This document shows positions 36,120 to 44,629 of a DNA stretch of 64,000 nt, in pieces. The stretch comes from PALSA-188 sp963720075. Lineage in GTDB: Bacteria; Acidobacteriota; Terriglobia; Terriglobales; Acidobacteriaceae. The translations under genes were made by a program, and so were the position numbers. Positions within the stretch are counted from its first letter, which is position 1. Every line of letters begins with the position of its first letter. The stretch covers positions 1,488,001 to 1,552,000 of the forward strand of contig CAVREG010000019.1 in assembly GCA_963720075.1 (NCBI GenBank), given 5' to 3'. The notes below the pieces were generated by a model. The model worked only from the letters and a program-made list of their open reading frames with translations. It made no database searches and was not told where the DNA came from.

Positions 36120-37508
36120 ATGCATGCGCCGGACCTGTCTGATATACGCCGCAGTTCGAGGCTACCGATCGCCCTCCCGATTCTTGTCACCAGCCTTGAG
36201 CCGGAATCCGGCTTCTCCGAAGTATGTGAGACATTAGTCGTCAGCGCTCACGGCTGTGCCATGCGTTCTTCGATGAAGCTGGACGCTGGAGTTCCGGTGC
36301 AATTCCAGAGCATAGACGGCCGCTGGACTATGGCCCATATCGTTGACTGCCAACCGATGGACTCTGATCAACAGGGCTGGAAGCTGGGCGCGAGGCTGGA
36401 TCAGCCGGATAACTTCTGGGGGCTCGAAACTTCGCCTGACGATTGGTCAAAACTATCAGAAGTGTCGCCGCGCGCGGAGAAACCGCCACGGGGAAAGCAG
36501 ATGCCCGAAAACGGTCACCTACGAGTTGCACTTGCCGAATTCCTTGGGCCGTTGCAAGCGGAAATTAAAGAACTCCGCGAAAAGCTGGCGCAAGCGTCAG
36601 CCAAGCATAGCCAATTCGATATATCGCTATCGCACATTCCCCCTGAGATAGAAGAAAAACTTTTGGTACGCCTGCGCGACGATCTGGGCGCGCAAGTTCT
36701 GCGCCAGACGAGCCAGCAGTCGGAACAAGTCCTTGAGGCGGCCAAGGAAGCCATTGGGAAAAAGATCACGAAGGCCCACAACGACTTTCGCGAGCAAATC
36801 GCTCAGGACCTCCAGGCGGTTGAGCAACGCGCTCACGGCTTCTCGAAAGAAATCACCGAAGTAGTCCAGAAGCATCTCGATTCTGGAGCGGAGAGGTTTC
36901 AGCAACAGGTCTTGGAATCAGGAATCAGGCTTGAGCGGCGCAGCGAGGAGTTCTTACGCAGCCTCCAGCAGCGCCTGAGCGACGAGCATGATAAGTACCG
37001 CCGGGAAATGCAGAATGTCCAGGCAGAGGTAGGGTCAGAATCGTCGCGCTTGCAAGCACAAAACGCAGACCTTGCCACTCGCATGGCCAAGCTGGACGAA
37101 TCAGCACGAAAGCTCGAGTCAGATCTGGATGGCCGCCTGGTGCAAATGGGCAGTGACATTATCTCCGGCGCTCGCACGCAATTGGAAAAGGCTTTAGACG
37201 CGGTTCTCAAGGAACTGGGAACACGCAATTCCCAGGAACTCAGCAAGCAGCGCGACGATGCCTGTGAACATTTGAAGAACGTCCAGAAAGGGATCGAAGG
37301 CTCCATCTCCCAGTTGTTGAAGACCGAGGTTACGGGAGCGCTGCTCTCCTTCGGACAAACTATGGAGGAACTGGCGCAGGATTCCGTGGGACAGTGGCGG
37401 CAGGCACTTGCCAAGGATTTGAGCTCCCTGGCGAACACTCTTGGCAAGCAACTCCGAACGGACGGCGCGTCCAAAAGCCAGGAGACTCAATATGCGTCGA
37501 GCGAATGA
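36120..37508 (+). CDS. PilZ-domain protein with long coiled-coil tail
   Basis: Residues about 5-105 look like a PilZ domain: RRSSRLPIALPILVTSLEP, VVSAHGCAMRSSMKLDAG and GWKLGARLD keep the family pattern of c-di-GMP receptors, though the first Arg box is only approximate. The rest is Gln-, Glu- and Ala-rich helix with heptad-like spacing over about 330 residues, a probable coiled coil resembling a signalling filament. No membrane segment is visible. I use ATG 36120, which has AGAAGGG six bases upstream, instead of ATG 36078. No chemotaxis genes lie nearby. Confidence 0.8.
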   Translation: MHAPDLSDIRRSSRLPIALPILVTSLEPESGFSEVCETLVVSAHGCAMRSSMKLDAGVPVQFQSIDGRWTMAHIVDCQPMDSDQQGWKLGARLDQPDNFWGLETSPDDWSKLSEVSPRAEKPPRGKQMPENGHLRVALAEFLGPLQAEIKELREKLAQASAKHSQFDISLSHIPPEIEEKLLVRLRDDLGAQVLRQTSQQSEQVLEAAKEAIGKKITKAHNDFREQIAQDLQAVEQRAHGFSKEITEVVQKHLDSGAERFQQQVLESGIRLERRSEEFLRSLQQRLSDEHDKYRREMQNVQAEVGSESSRLQAQNADLATRMAKLDESARKLESDLDGRLVQMGSDIISGARTQLEKALDAVLKELGTRNSQELSKQRDDACEHLKNVQKGIEGSISQLLKTEVTGALLSFGQTMEELAQDSVGQWRQALAKDLSSLANTLGKQLRTDGASKSQETQYASSE

Positions 37509-37568
37509 CTGGCCACGTCCTAACTGATACGTCAAGGTCACCTAATCAACGCAGAGGAACAGGACAGC

Positions 37569-37805
37569 ATGACTCCCCCATTGTTAACTCGAATCTCGGA
37601 AATGTTTTGCCGCCACCAATTTTCCTGGCCACATACTGGAGCCCACGGCCAGGACTATCAGGTCTGTCTCGTCTGCGGGACGGCCTACGGATTTGACTGC
37701 CGAACCATGCGCCGAACCGGCCGTCTGCCGGCAGCGGCAATAGACGGTGGACGGTCGGCATCCGCCAGCAGCAATTGTCAGGCAAACGGAAAAACCGCCG
37801 TCTGA
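37569..37805 (+). CDS. Small acidobacterial zinc-ribbon-like protein
   Basis: A 78-residue protein with CRHQFSWP near residue 14 and CLVCGTAYGFDCRTMRRT near 33. The CxH and CxxC pairs suggest a zinc knuckle. I recall similar short proteins (HQFSWPR...CLVCG) in acidobacterial genomes, without known role. The last 25 residues are low complexity and may not matter. It follows the PilZ gene by 60 bases. Confidence 0.65.
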   Translation: MTPPLLTRISEMFCRHQFSWPHTGAHGQDYQVCLVCGTAYGFDCRTMRRTGRLPAAAIDGGRSASASSNCQANGKTAV

Positions 37806-37995
37806 GCCAAGGCGTCGGTAAACCTTGCCACAAGCCGCCTTCGCGGTACCGCTCCGGCACCTTCCTTGAGTCCGCTGCTACAATGCGGCGCATGGCCGCG
37901 AATTCTGCAAAAGACAACTGCAGAAGATTGGCGACCGTCCCCCCCGCCGCTACCAGGCGCGTCTCCGGGCTGCATTCCCCAGCAGCGAATTCCAG

Positions 37996-38433
37996 ATGCC
38001 CGAAATCGAACGCAGCCGCGGATGGATCATCGCCGCCGTGATCCTGGCGATAGGGTTCATCGCGGGACGATCCCCGTTTGGTTGTGACCTTGACACGAAA
38101 CGAGATGGAAACTTGCGAGGTAACGTTGTGTTAGGTATCGAACAGTTGAAATTATCTTTAGCACGATATGTTAGTTGTCCTATGTCGAGTATGCAGAATA
38201 AGAGTACCAACATCGAGAGTAGCGGTTGCCGGTTCGCTGTAAAACCAAAAGCGGATGGAAAGCCTGTTCTCCAATTGGAACTGTTCCATAGGACGGTGTC
38301 ACACTTAGAGGGAATGGTGATCCAATTTGATTTACTCAGCGGCGCAACGATCGCCGACGCCCGGAGGTTGGCTGAAAGTATGAATGAGAGAATCATCGGT
38401 ATCTCGCTCGGCAAACCAGAAAAGCTCGCCTGA
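37996..38433 (+). CDS. Small membrane-anchored protein of unknown function
   Basis: A 145-residue frame with an N-terminal hydrophobic segment (RGWIIAAVILAIGFIAGRSPF, residues 8-28), then a polar domain with three Cys. The C-terminal part (DARRLAESMNERIIGISLG) looks helical. No ribosome site is clear and the start is uncertain. No family recognised. Confidence 0.45.
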   Translation: MPEIERSRGWIIAAVILAIGFIAGRSPFGCDLDTKRDGNLRGNVVLGIEQLKLSLARYVSCPMSSMQNKSTNIESSGCRFAVKPKADGKPVLQLELFHRTVSHLEGMVIQFDLLSGATIADARRLAESMNERIIGISLGKPEKLA

Positions 38434-38493
38434 GCATAGCCACCGAGCTCGCTCCTTCCACTCACGATCCGGGTCGATGAGTGATATGGCGAT

Positions 38494-39147
38494 TTATCGC
38501 CAACGATCAGGGGACCAGTCTCGTGGCAGTGGACGGATTGCGTAAAAACCTTGTGGTGTCGACTCGAATTGATTGAAGCCGAACTGAGAAAATTTGCTTT
38601 TTAATCTGTCGGTTATACTCGAACCGATCACTTCAACCACCGTATAGGGTGGATTTGCAGAGTGGATGCCGTGATGATCGTCAATCGTGTCTAACTCATC
38701 AATGAGTACATCTTCCGGTGACGAGTCGCTGTTGGTCTTGAACGTGGTTACGCCATCCAAGTGGCTACGGTTCGGCTCAGCCGCCCATATTTTCTGTGCC
38801 TCAGCACGATTTTTCGGGGTGTCAACGATCCACACTGGTGCTTGGCCAGCCAGTTGGGAAAGACGTTCACCGTAATCCGGATCAAGCACAACAACTACCC
38901 GATAGGGATCAATGGACTGGAGATACTCCGGTTCCACCCAGATGGTGTGCTTCCAAGATTCCACCCCAACGACGTGACCAACGTCTAGCTTGGCCAAAGG
39001 AGCCGGCAGGCCGTCAACCGAGTCGATGCCGGCGACCACGAACAGTTGTCCCAAGCACTTTGCGAACAGTGTGCGAGTCGGCAAGTCTTCCTCATCCTTA
39101 AGATTTGGAGGAATACCCGTCAGCTTCACAACATCTCCCGCTTTCAT
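38494..39147 (-). CDS. Two-domain soluble protein of unknown function
   Basis: The 217-residue protein seems to hold two parts. Residues 1-72 form a compact beta-rich domain (MKAGDVVKLTGIPP, LFVVAGID, GHVVGVESWKHTIWV). Residues 80-217 begin YRVVVVLDPDYGERLSQLAG and include QAPVWIVDTPKNRAEAQKIWA, then an alternating strand-helix pattern with DDHHGIHSANPPYTVVEVIG. I do not recognise either as a named family. Translation from ATG 39147 is likely. Confidence 0.72.
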   Translation of the reverse strand: MKAGDVVKLTGIPPNLKDEEDLPTRTLFAKCLGQLFVVAGIDSVDGLPAPLAKLDVGHVVGVESWKHTIWVEPEYLQSIDPYRVVVVLDPDYGERLSQLAGQAPVWIVDTPKNRAEAQKIWAAEPNRSHLDGVTTFKTNSDSSPEDVLIDELDTIDDHHGIHSANPPYTVVEVIGSSITDRLKSKFSQFGFNQFESTPQGFYAIRPLPRDWSPDRWR

Positions 39148-39196
39148 TCGGTTATTCTACGGCAGCAGGTTAACCGACGAGAACAGGCCATTACTC

Positions 39197-39421
39197 TTAA
39201 GACCCGTTCCGCAGCATAAGAAGGACCGCTAGAAGCCCGCCAAGCGATGCCACCATTGCGGACATGCCGAGAGAAAGAGGCTCTCTGATTGTCAAAGGGA
39301 AGAAGGAAAGAAAATGAACATCAACGAACGTGATTACCCAGCAAATCCCGAAAGCAACTATGAAATTACGCTTCGTTTTTGACACCACATCAGTTTCTCG
39401 CCGGGCCGCTCGTTTGGTCAA
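39197..39421 (-). CDS. Possible small two-helix membrane protein
   Basis: A 74-residue frame with an Arg/Lys-rich start and two hydrophobic segments (FIVAFGICWVITFVDV and SAMVASLGGLLAVLLML). The start would be TTG at 39421 with no ribosome site, so reality is uncertain. It lies between two unknown genes on the same strand. Confidence 0.4.
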   Translation of the reverse strand: MTKRAARRETDVVSKTKRNFIVAFGICWVITFVDVHFLSFFPLTIREPLSLGMSAMVASLGGLLAVLLMLRNGS

Positions 39422-39500
39422 CGGACGTTAACAGGCAGTAACGCTCATTGAGGGGTTCTGAGCGTAATGGCGATGTTTCACCAATTGACGGAGCCCGACT

Positions 39501-40316
39501 TCATTGGTGCTGCGTTTTTTGCGGAGCAGCGTGCGTCGCTGTCCATTCCTTCGCTTGCCTCTTTGCTTCCGCAATTTCTTTCGAGGTCATCTTGGGGTTG
39601 AGGAAGTTACGTCCGTCAACTTGGTTCCCGCCAGCTACAGCAAGCGTGAACCACTTATACGCGGTCACATAATTCTGGGTGATTCCGCCCCTGCCGTCTC
39701 GATACCACTGACCAAGCATGAACTGCGCCACGGGTTGACCCTGCTCCGCTGCTAAAGCAAACCATTTGCCCGCTTCCGTCTCGTCTTTTGGGAAACCACG
39801 TCCCATGGCGTAGAACGAACCCAGATTCAATTGGTCATCGGGACTGCCCAACTCGGCTAGGCGTCGCGTTAAACGCGCAATTTCCGCGTCATCTTGCTTC
39901 AGACAAGTGCCACCTTCATAGATTCCTAGCAGATTCTGGATGGCGTAAACGTGGTTCTGTTGCGCTGCTTTTGAGTACCATTTGACAGCTTCGGCGCAGC
40001 TTGCCTCAATCCCTTCGCCGTTTTCGTACATCACTGCCAATTCATATTGAGCATCGGCATAGCCGCTATCAGCAGCCCTCGTGAACCACTTCAGAGCGGA
40101 GGGGAGGTTCTTCGGTACTCCGCTGCCATTGAGATACATCAAACCCGCAAGATGCTCGCTCGAAACGTCGCCCGCATTAGCCTTTTCGAGAACTGCCGAT
40201 GATTCTGCTTTGTTCGTTGGAAGTTGTTTCGGTGTCGCCTTACCTGCATCATCCTGGGCGATGGACAGTCCTGAGAATGTGGCGAGCACGAGCAACAAGT
40301 AAGCAAGTGATTTCAC
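39501..40316 (-). CDS. Secreted Sel1-repeat protein
   Basis: A signal peptide (MKSLAYLLLVLATFSGLSIAQ) precedes about six Sel1-type repeats, recognised by LAGLMYLNGSGVPKNLPSALKWFTRAA, LAVMYENGEG, LGSFYAMGRGFPKDETEAGKWF and LGQWYRDGRGG. Such solenoids bind proteins, often in the periplasm or envelope. GTG start at 40316 has GAGG about five bases upstream. The C-terminus ends in a short Gln/Lys tail. Length is 271. Confidence 0.9.
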   Translation of the reverse strand: MKSLAYLLLVLATFSGLSIAQDDAGKATPKQLPTNKAESSAVLEKANAGDVSSEHLAGLMYLNGSGVPKNLPSALKWFTRAADSGYADAQYELAVMYENGEGIEASCAEAVKWYSKAAQQNHVYAIQNLLGIYEGGTCLKQDDAEIARLTRRLAELGSPDDQLNLGSFYAMGRGFPKDETEAGKWFALAAEQGQPVAQFMLGQWYRDGRGGITQNYVTAYKWFTLAVAGGNQVDGRNFLNPKMTSKEIAEAKRQAKEWTATHAAPQKTQHQ

Positions 40317-40567
40317 GATTACCTCGCGATTCTAGGATTGCTGGTTTCAGGAGCAAATGCAAAACGTACTAGAGCAATGCGCCTTGAGTGCAGTGATGAT
40401 TCTAGTCAAATGACGAAATCAGGCCATTACGCTCAGCACCCGCCAATGGGTGCTACGGCGATGTTACGCCAGATGAGATCGGCCCGCCTCGTCGCCAGTC
40501 TAGCGGGCCCCGGTCCAGATAATTTCCCGTCGTCTCTTAACAGTATTCTTAACACCACTCGCCGCAA

Positions 40568-41464
40568 TTACTTTTGCAACCAACCTTGAAACTCCAGCCA
40601 ATCGGCGAACCTGTCAATCCAATGATCTGCCGGGAGGTTCTGCTTTCGCATTCCGAAGCCGTGACCACCCTTCGCGTAGATGTGCAGTTCGGCCGATCTG
40701 TGGGCGCCCGCCCACTTCTCGTACAGCAGAATGCTTGTCGGCACGAGTCCGAGCGAATCATCGGTCGCAGCCGCAATAAACATTGGGGGTGCGTCCGCTG
40801 GAACGGTAGCATCCTTGAAATCCTCCCCGCCCGCATAGATCGGGGCTACGAAAGCGGGCCGGCCCTCAGGCAGGTAGTGGAAGGCGACTCCGGCTGCGAC
40901 CGTTCCACCGGCGGAGAATCCGATAATGCCGACTCGGTCGGGTGAAACTCCCCATTCCGACGCGTGCTGCCGAACATAAGTGACGGCCGCTAATCCATCG
41001 GCGATGGCAAGGGGAATCACGTTCGCTACCGTCTCCCGAAATTTCGGCCTGTCGCCTATCAACGCGGAAAATTCTTGTGTGGCGTCCCCGCCGGTGTGCG
41101 CGAGCCGATACTTCAAGACAAAGGCCGTCACGCCTCTCGCAACCATGTACTTGGCGACATCGGTGCCCTCGCTGTTAATGGAGAGGGCCATAAAGCCGCC
41201 GCCCGGGCAGATCACCAGCGCGGTACCATTTCTCAACTCCGGAGAAGGCTTGAAAACCGTCAGGCTCGGCTTGGTCACATTGGCGACGACTTCCGTATTC
41301 CAAATTTTCGAGAAGTACTCTTTCTCCGGATAGTTCCCAAGGGGATAGTTCGCCTGCGTCGAACCAGGCGGCGTGGAGGCGTAGAGAGGGATGACATCCT
41401 GGGCCGCCGCCAGGGTCGCCAGCAACACCACAGCGCAGAGGGTTCGGATAAGAAATTTTTTCAT
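40568..41464 (-). CDS. Secreted alpha/beta hydrolase, carboxylesterase / acetyl-xylan-esterase-like
   Basis: A signal peptide (MKKFLIRTLCAVVLLATLAAAQ) is followed by the alpha/beta-hydrolase fold: oxyanion loop CPGGGFMALS, nucleophile elbow GFSAGGTVAAG (Ser near residue 182), acidic residue in TDDSLGLVP, and final His in KGGHGFGM. The family includes acetyl esterases that act on plant polysaccharides, but the substrate is not readable here. Length is 298. It lies between the Sel1 gene and a polysaccharide deacetylase on the other strand. Confidence 0.88.
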   Translation of the reverse strand: MKKFLIRTLCAVVLLATLAAAQDVIPLYASTPPGSTQANYPLGNYPEKEYFSKIWNTEVVANVTKPSLTVFKPSPELRNGTALVICPGGGFMALSINSEGTDVAKYMVARGVTAFVLKYRLAHTGGDATQEFSALIGDRPKFRETVANVIPLAIADGLAAVTYVRQHASEWGVSPDRVGIIGFSAGGTVAAGVAFHYLPEGRPAFVAPIYAGGEDFKDATVPADAPPMFIAAATDDSLGLVPTSILLYEKWAGAHRSAELHIYAKGGHGFGMRKQNLPADHWIDRFADWLEFQGWLQK

Positions 41465-41608
41465 GGCCGCGTAGTTTAGCAGAGAGTCGCGTCCGGGGCA
41501 CTAACTTCAGCCGGCCCCTCACAACACCCGGTTGTGAGTGCAATCTAAATCTGCAATCTCAGGTCTGCATCTCCAATCGCCAATATCCAATCCATTACAA
41601 TCGCTTCC

Positions 41609-42328
41609 ATGCTTGGATCCCTGGTGACCGCCGCTGGCGCTGGTCTCGCTGCTACCGCGGGATACCAATCCATGTCGCCAACGGCACAATGGTACGGCAA
41701 AACTTTCACCGGTGCAGGTTCCAACTCGAAGCAGCTCGCTCTCACCTATGACGACGGCCCGAACGATCCGCACACACTTCGCCTTCTTGACGTGCTGGCA
41801 AATCATAATGTTCGCGCCACATTTTTTCTGATTGGCCGATACGTGCGGCAGCATCCAGATATCGTTCGCGAAATCGCGCAAGCAGGACATGTAATCGGAA
41901 ATCATACTTTCACTCATCCGCTGCTCATTTTCCAGCCCGATCGAGAAATCAAGCGTGAACTCGACGAATGTACGGACGCCATCAACGATGCCGTCGGCGC
42001 ACATTCAAATCTCTTTCGTCCCCCTTTCGGCGGACGCCGGCCAGCCGTGCTCCGCATCGCCCGCCAACTTGGGCTTGAACCCGTAATGTGGAACGTGACT
42101 GGCTACGACTGGAATGCGCCTTCCGCTGAACGTATTCAGCTCAAAGTAGCACGACGAATACGAGGCGGAAATGTGATCCTTCTGCACGATGGCGGTCACA
42201 AGCAATTCGGTGCCGACCGCTCGCGAACCGTTGCCGCTTCCGATAAAATAATCGTGAAATATAAATCAGCTGGTTACGAATTTGTAACCATTCCACAGAT
42301 GATAGGAGACGAATATCTAAAGGAGTGA
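41609..42328 (+). CDS. Polysaccharide deacetylase family protein
   Basis: NodB-type deacetylase that removes acetyl groups from amino-sugar polymers such as chitin or peptidoglycan. Signature LTYDDGPNDPHT (near residue 46) with the metal-binding Asp pair, GNHTFTHPLLI with the His ligands (near 98), and GRRPAVLRIAR near 143 fit the family. The N-terminus is weakly hydrophobic, so export is possible. Three bases separate it from the VOC gene, so the two are likely cotranscribed. Confidence 0.9.
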   Translation: MLGSLVTAAGAGLAATAGYQSMSPTAQWYGKTFTGAGSNSKQLALTYDDGPNDPHTLRLLDVLANHNVRATFFLIGRYVRQHPDIVREIAQAGHVIGNHTFTHPLLIFQPDREIKRELDECTDAINDAVGAHSNLFRPPFGGRRPAVLRIARQLGLEPVMWNVTGYDWNAPSAERIQLKVARRIRGGNVILLHDGGHKQFGADRSRTVAASDKIIVKYKSAGYEFVTIPQMIGDEYLKE

Positions 42329-42331
42329 ATT

Positions 42332-42799
42332 ATGAAAAACGCAGTGAAGCCGATTCCAGAAAATTACCATGCTGTTACCCCTTACCTGGTCGTCCAGGGA
42401 GCCGCAAAAGCCATAGATTTTTACAAAAAAGTCTTCGGAGCCCAAGAGATCATGCGAATGCAAGGGCCGGACGGAAAAATTGGACATGCCGAAATTAAAA
42501 TCGGCGATTCGATCATCATGCTGGCAGATGAGCATCCCGAGATGGATGCGCGTGCCCCGCAATCCTTTGGAGGCACTCCCGTTAGCCTGCTGGTTTACGT
42601 CACAGACGTTGATAACGTGTTCAAACAGGCGGTCTCAGCCGGGGCGAAAGAATTGCGCCCGGTGAAGGACCAATTTTACGGCGATCGCTCGGGCGTGATC
42701 AGTGATCCGTTCGGTCACAAATGGACGGTCGCAACCCACGTCGAAGACGTATCGGCCGACGAAATGAAACGCCGCATGGCGGCGCAGACAGCAGCATAG
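42332..42799 (+). CDS. VOC superfamily (glyoxalase/PhnB-like) protein
   Basis: Members of this metal-dependent fold include glyoxalase, dioxygenases and resistance proteins; PhnB-like forms have unknown substrates. Paired beta-alpha-beta units are visible: VTPYLVVQGAAKAIDFYKKVFGA and SLLVYVTDVDNVFKQAVSAGA, with GHAEIKIGDSIIMLADE and DPFGHKW. Length is 155. AAAGGAG lies just upstream of ATG 42332. The stop is followed by a strong terminator hairpin. Confidence 0.88.
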   Translation: MKNAVKPIPENYHAVTPYLVVQGAAKAIDFYKKVFGAQEIMRMQGPDGKIGHAEIKIGDSIIMLADEHPEMDARAPQSFGGTPVSLLVYVTDVDNVFKQAVSAGAKELRPVKDQFYGDRSGVISDPFGHKWTVATHVEDVSADEMKRRMAAQTAA

Positions 42800-42832
42800 C
42801 CTTCGGCAACGTGCATTTGATTCCACGGGTGC

Positions 42833-42872
42833 CCCGTCCTTCTCGCGTTCTTCGCGAGAGGGCGGGTTCTTT
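42833..42872 (+). terminator. Strong rho-independent-type terminator after the VOC gene
   Basis: A roughly 14-pair stem, CCCGTCCTTCTCGCG against CGCGAGAGGGCGGG, with loop TTCTT and one bulge, followed by TTCTTT. It lies between the convergent VOC and hemL genes. Confidence 0.75.
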
Positions 42873-42889
42873 ACTTCGGCAAGAGGCCA

Positions 42890-44188
42890 CTAAGTCTTTA
42901 CCGCTAGCGCTTTTTTAGCTGCGGCGATCGTCTCCTCAACATTCTCCTCCGTGTGCACCGCGCTCAAAAACGCGGCCTCATATTGTGAAGGAGGAAGATA
43001 AACTCCGTTGTCGAGCATGGCGCGATGGAATCGCGCAAATGCCTCAGTGTCTGATTTTGAAGCCGAATTCCAGTCCGTCACTGCATCGGATGTAAAGAAC
43101 CAAGTAAACATCGAGCCAACGCGATTGGCCCGGATGGGAATGCTCGCATCCTTCGCCGCCGCCGCGACTCCGTCCACCAGTTCCGCGCTAAGTTTCTCTA
43201 ATTGCGTATAAATCTCCGCCTTCTTATCCCGTAATGTCTGTAACGTTGCAATTCCCGCCGCCATCGCCAGCGGATTCCCCGATAGTGTCCCCGCCTGATA
43301 CATCGGCCCCAGCGGAGCGACCAAATCCATAATTTCCGAAGGCCCGCCATACGCACCCACTGGCAGTCCTCCGCCAATAATTTTTCCCAGCGTTGTCAGG
43401 TCGGGACGGATTCCATAAAGCTCCTGCGCTCCGCCAAAGGCCACGCGAAATCCCGTCATCACTTCGTCGAAGATCAACACGGTGTTTTCGCGTTGCGTGA
43501 TGGCCCGCAGAGAAGCCAAATATCCTCCCGATGCCGGCACGCAGCCCATGTTCCCTGCCACCGGTTCCACAATCACACAAGCAATCTGATGCTTAAATTT
43601 ATTGAAGGCATGCTCCAGAGCTTCGGCGTCGTTGAACGGCAGAGCCAGCGTGAACTGCGTGAATTCCTGCGGAACGCCAGCCGATCCAGGAATCCCCAGC
43701 GTAGCAATGCCCGATCCAGCCTTGACCAGCAGGGCATCTGTATGGCCGTGATAGCAGCCTTCGAACTTTACAATGTATTTGCGTTTCGTGTGAGCACGCG
43801 CCAGGCGAATTGCTGACATCGTCGCCTCCGTACCCGAGCTGACAAAACGCACTTTCTGAATGTGAGGGAATGCCGAAATCACCAGTTCAGCCAGGTCCGC
43901 CTCTTGCGCAATCGAAGCCCCGAAACTGGTTCCATTTTTCGCGGCAGCTATAATTGCCTCCACAACATTTTTAGGTGCATGACCTAGAATCAGCGGACCC
44001 CACGATCCCAGATAGTCAATGTATTGGTTGCCATCCGCGTCCCACACATGCGGCCCTTGTCCCCTCACAATGAACGGCTGGTCGCCTCCCACCGATCCAA
44101 ACGCGCGCACGGGAGAACTGACCCCGCCGGGAATCATCCCCTCTGCGCGCTTTTGAAGTTTGCGGGACTGCTCAACACAGCGAGCCAT
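42890..44188 (-). CDS. hemL: Glutamate-1-semialdehyde 2,1-aminomutase
   Basis: PLP enzyme converting glutamate-1-semialdehyde to 5-aminolevulinate, the substrate of HemB. Motifs: GVSSPVRAFGSVGG, NGTSFGASIAQEADLAEL, FVSSGTEATMSAIRLAR, FDEVMTGFRVAFGGAQ and TLGKIIGGGLPVGAYGG with the PLP-binding Lys (near residue 264). The length of 432 is standard. I use ATG 44188 (MARCVEQSRK), which has AAGGAGG just upstream, rather than TTG 44203. Thus the bacterium uses the C5 pathway to haem. Confidence 0.96.
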   Translation of the reverse strand: MARCVEQSRKLQKRAEGMIPGGVSSPVRAFGSVGGDQPFIVRGQGPHVWDADGNQYIDYLGSWGPLILGHAPKNVVEAIIAAAKNGTSFGASIAQEADLAELVISAFPHIQKVRFVSSGTEATMSAIRLARAHTKRKYIVKFEGCYHGHTDALLVKAGSGIATLGIPGSAGVPQEFTQFTLALPFNDAEALEHAFNKFKHQIACVIVEPVAGNMGCVPASGGYLASLRAITQRENTVLIFDEVMTGFRVAFGGAQELYGIRPDLTTLGKIIGGGLPVGAYGGPSEIMDLVAPLGPMYQAGTLSGNPLAMAAGIATLQTLRDKKAEIYTQLEKLSAELVDGVAAAAKDASIPIRANRVGSMFTWFFTSDAVTDWNSASKSDTEAFARFHRAMLDNGVYLPPSQYEAAFLSAVHTEENVEETIAAAKKALAVKT

Positions 44189-44419
44189 CGGCCTCCTTAT
44201 CAAGATGTTTCGGACCTAAGCAGGAAATCCAAAAGACTATACCATCTGGCCGCAACTCTACTGATGCGATGGTGAAACGGGCGCCCGCCCGCCCAGTTGG
44301 AACGTGCCTACAAGCACTCACTCAAATTCACGAAACATTTATTATCCCGCAACACTCCTGAAACTCGCACCCGCTACTCTCATGCCAGTAACACACCCTT
44401 CTAACCGGGAGGGTTCTCA

Positions 44420-44460
44420 GGACAGCTTTGGGGGGCTCCGGGCTGTCCTTCTTCTTTTCT
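44420..44460 (+). terminator. Terminator-like hairpin before the permease gene
   Basis: Stem GGACAGC paired with GCTGTCC, with a 15-base loop rich in G, followed by TTCTTCTTTTCT. It is upstream of a plus-strand gene and after no plus-strand gene, so it may be an attenuator or end a small RNA. Structure is clear; its role is a guess. Confidence 0.45.
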
Positions 44461-44498
44461 TGCTCTCCGGAAGACCACCAGCGAATTCCGGTTCAATA

Positions 44499-44537
44499 TG
44501 GCGCGGGCGCCCTCGACCGCGAAAAGCCCGTGCGACC
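44499..44537. repeat. GC-rich hairpin repeat, copy before the permease
   Basis: Reads TGGCGCGGGCGCCCTCGACC followed by GCGAAAAGCCCGTGCG. Close to the copy at 5130 apart from one base in the hairpin. Confidence 0.7.
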
Positions 44538-44629
44538 ATAAGAGTTATTGTTGCAATAATATTGCAGGAAGGCTCTTAGGCACTGCCAATTGCGACTCCA
44601 ACTCATTCCGCGTAGCATCTAATTTCAAG

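Larger units (their letters stand above)
44189..44629. other. Divergent spacer with leader hairpin and GC-rich repeat
   Basis: 441 bases between hemL and the FtsX-like permease. It holds the hairpin at 44420-44448 with a T-rich tract and the GC-rich repeat at 44499-44537. No gene is supported; an upstream in-frame extension of the permease covers part of the repeat and looks non-coding. Confidence 0.5.

Noticed and set aside
44189..44203. TTG 44203 as hemL start
   Set aside because: ATG 44188 begins at MARCVEQSRK right after AAGGAGG; the TTG only overlaps the ribosome site.
44498..44629. Longer start of the permease at 44498
   Set aside because: The extension reads through a GC-rich repeat and has no domain; ATG 44630 is preferable.
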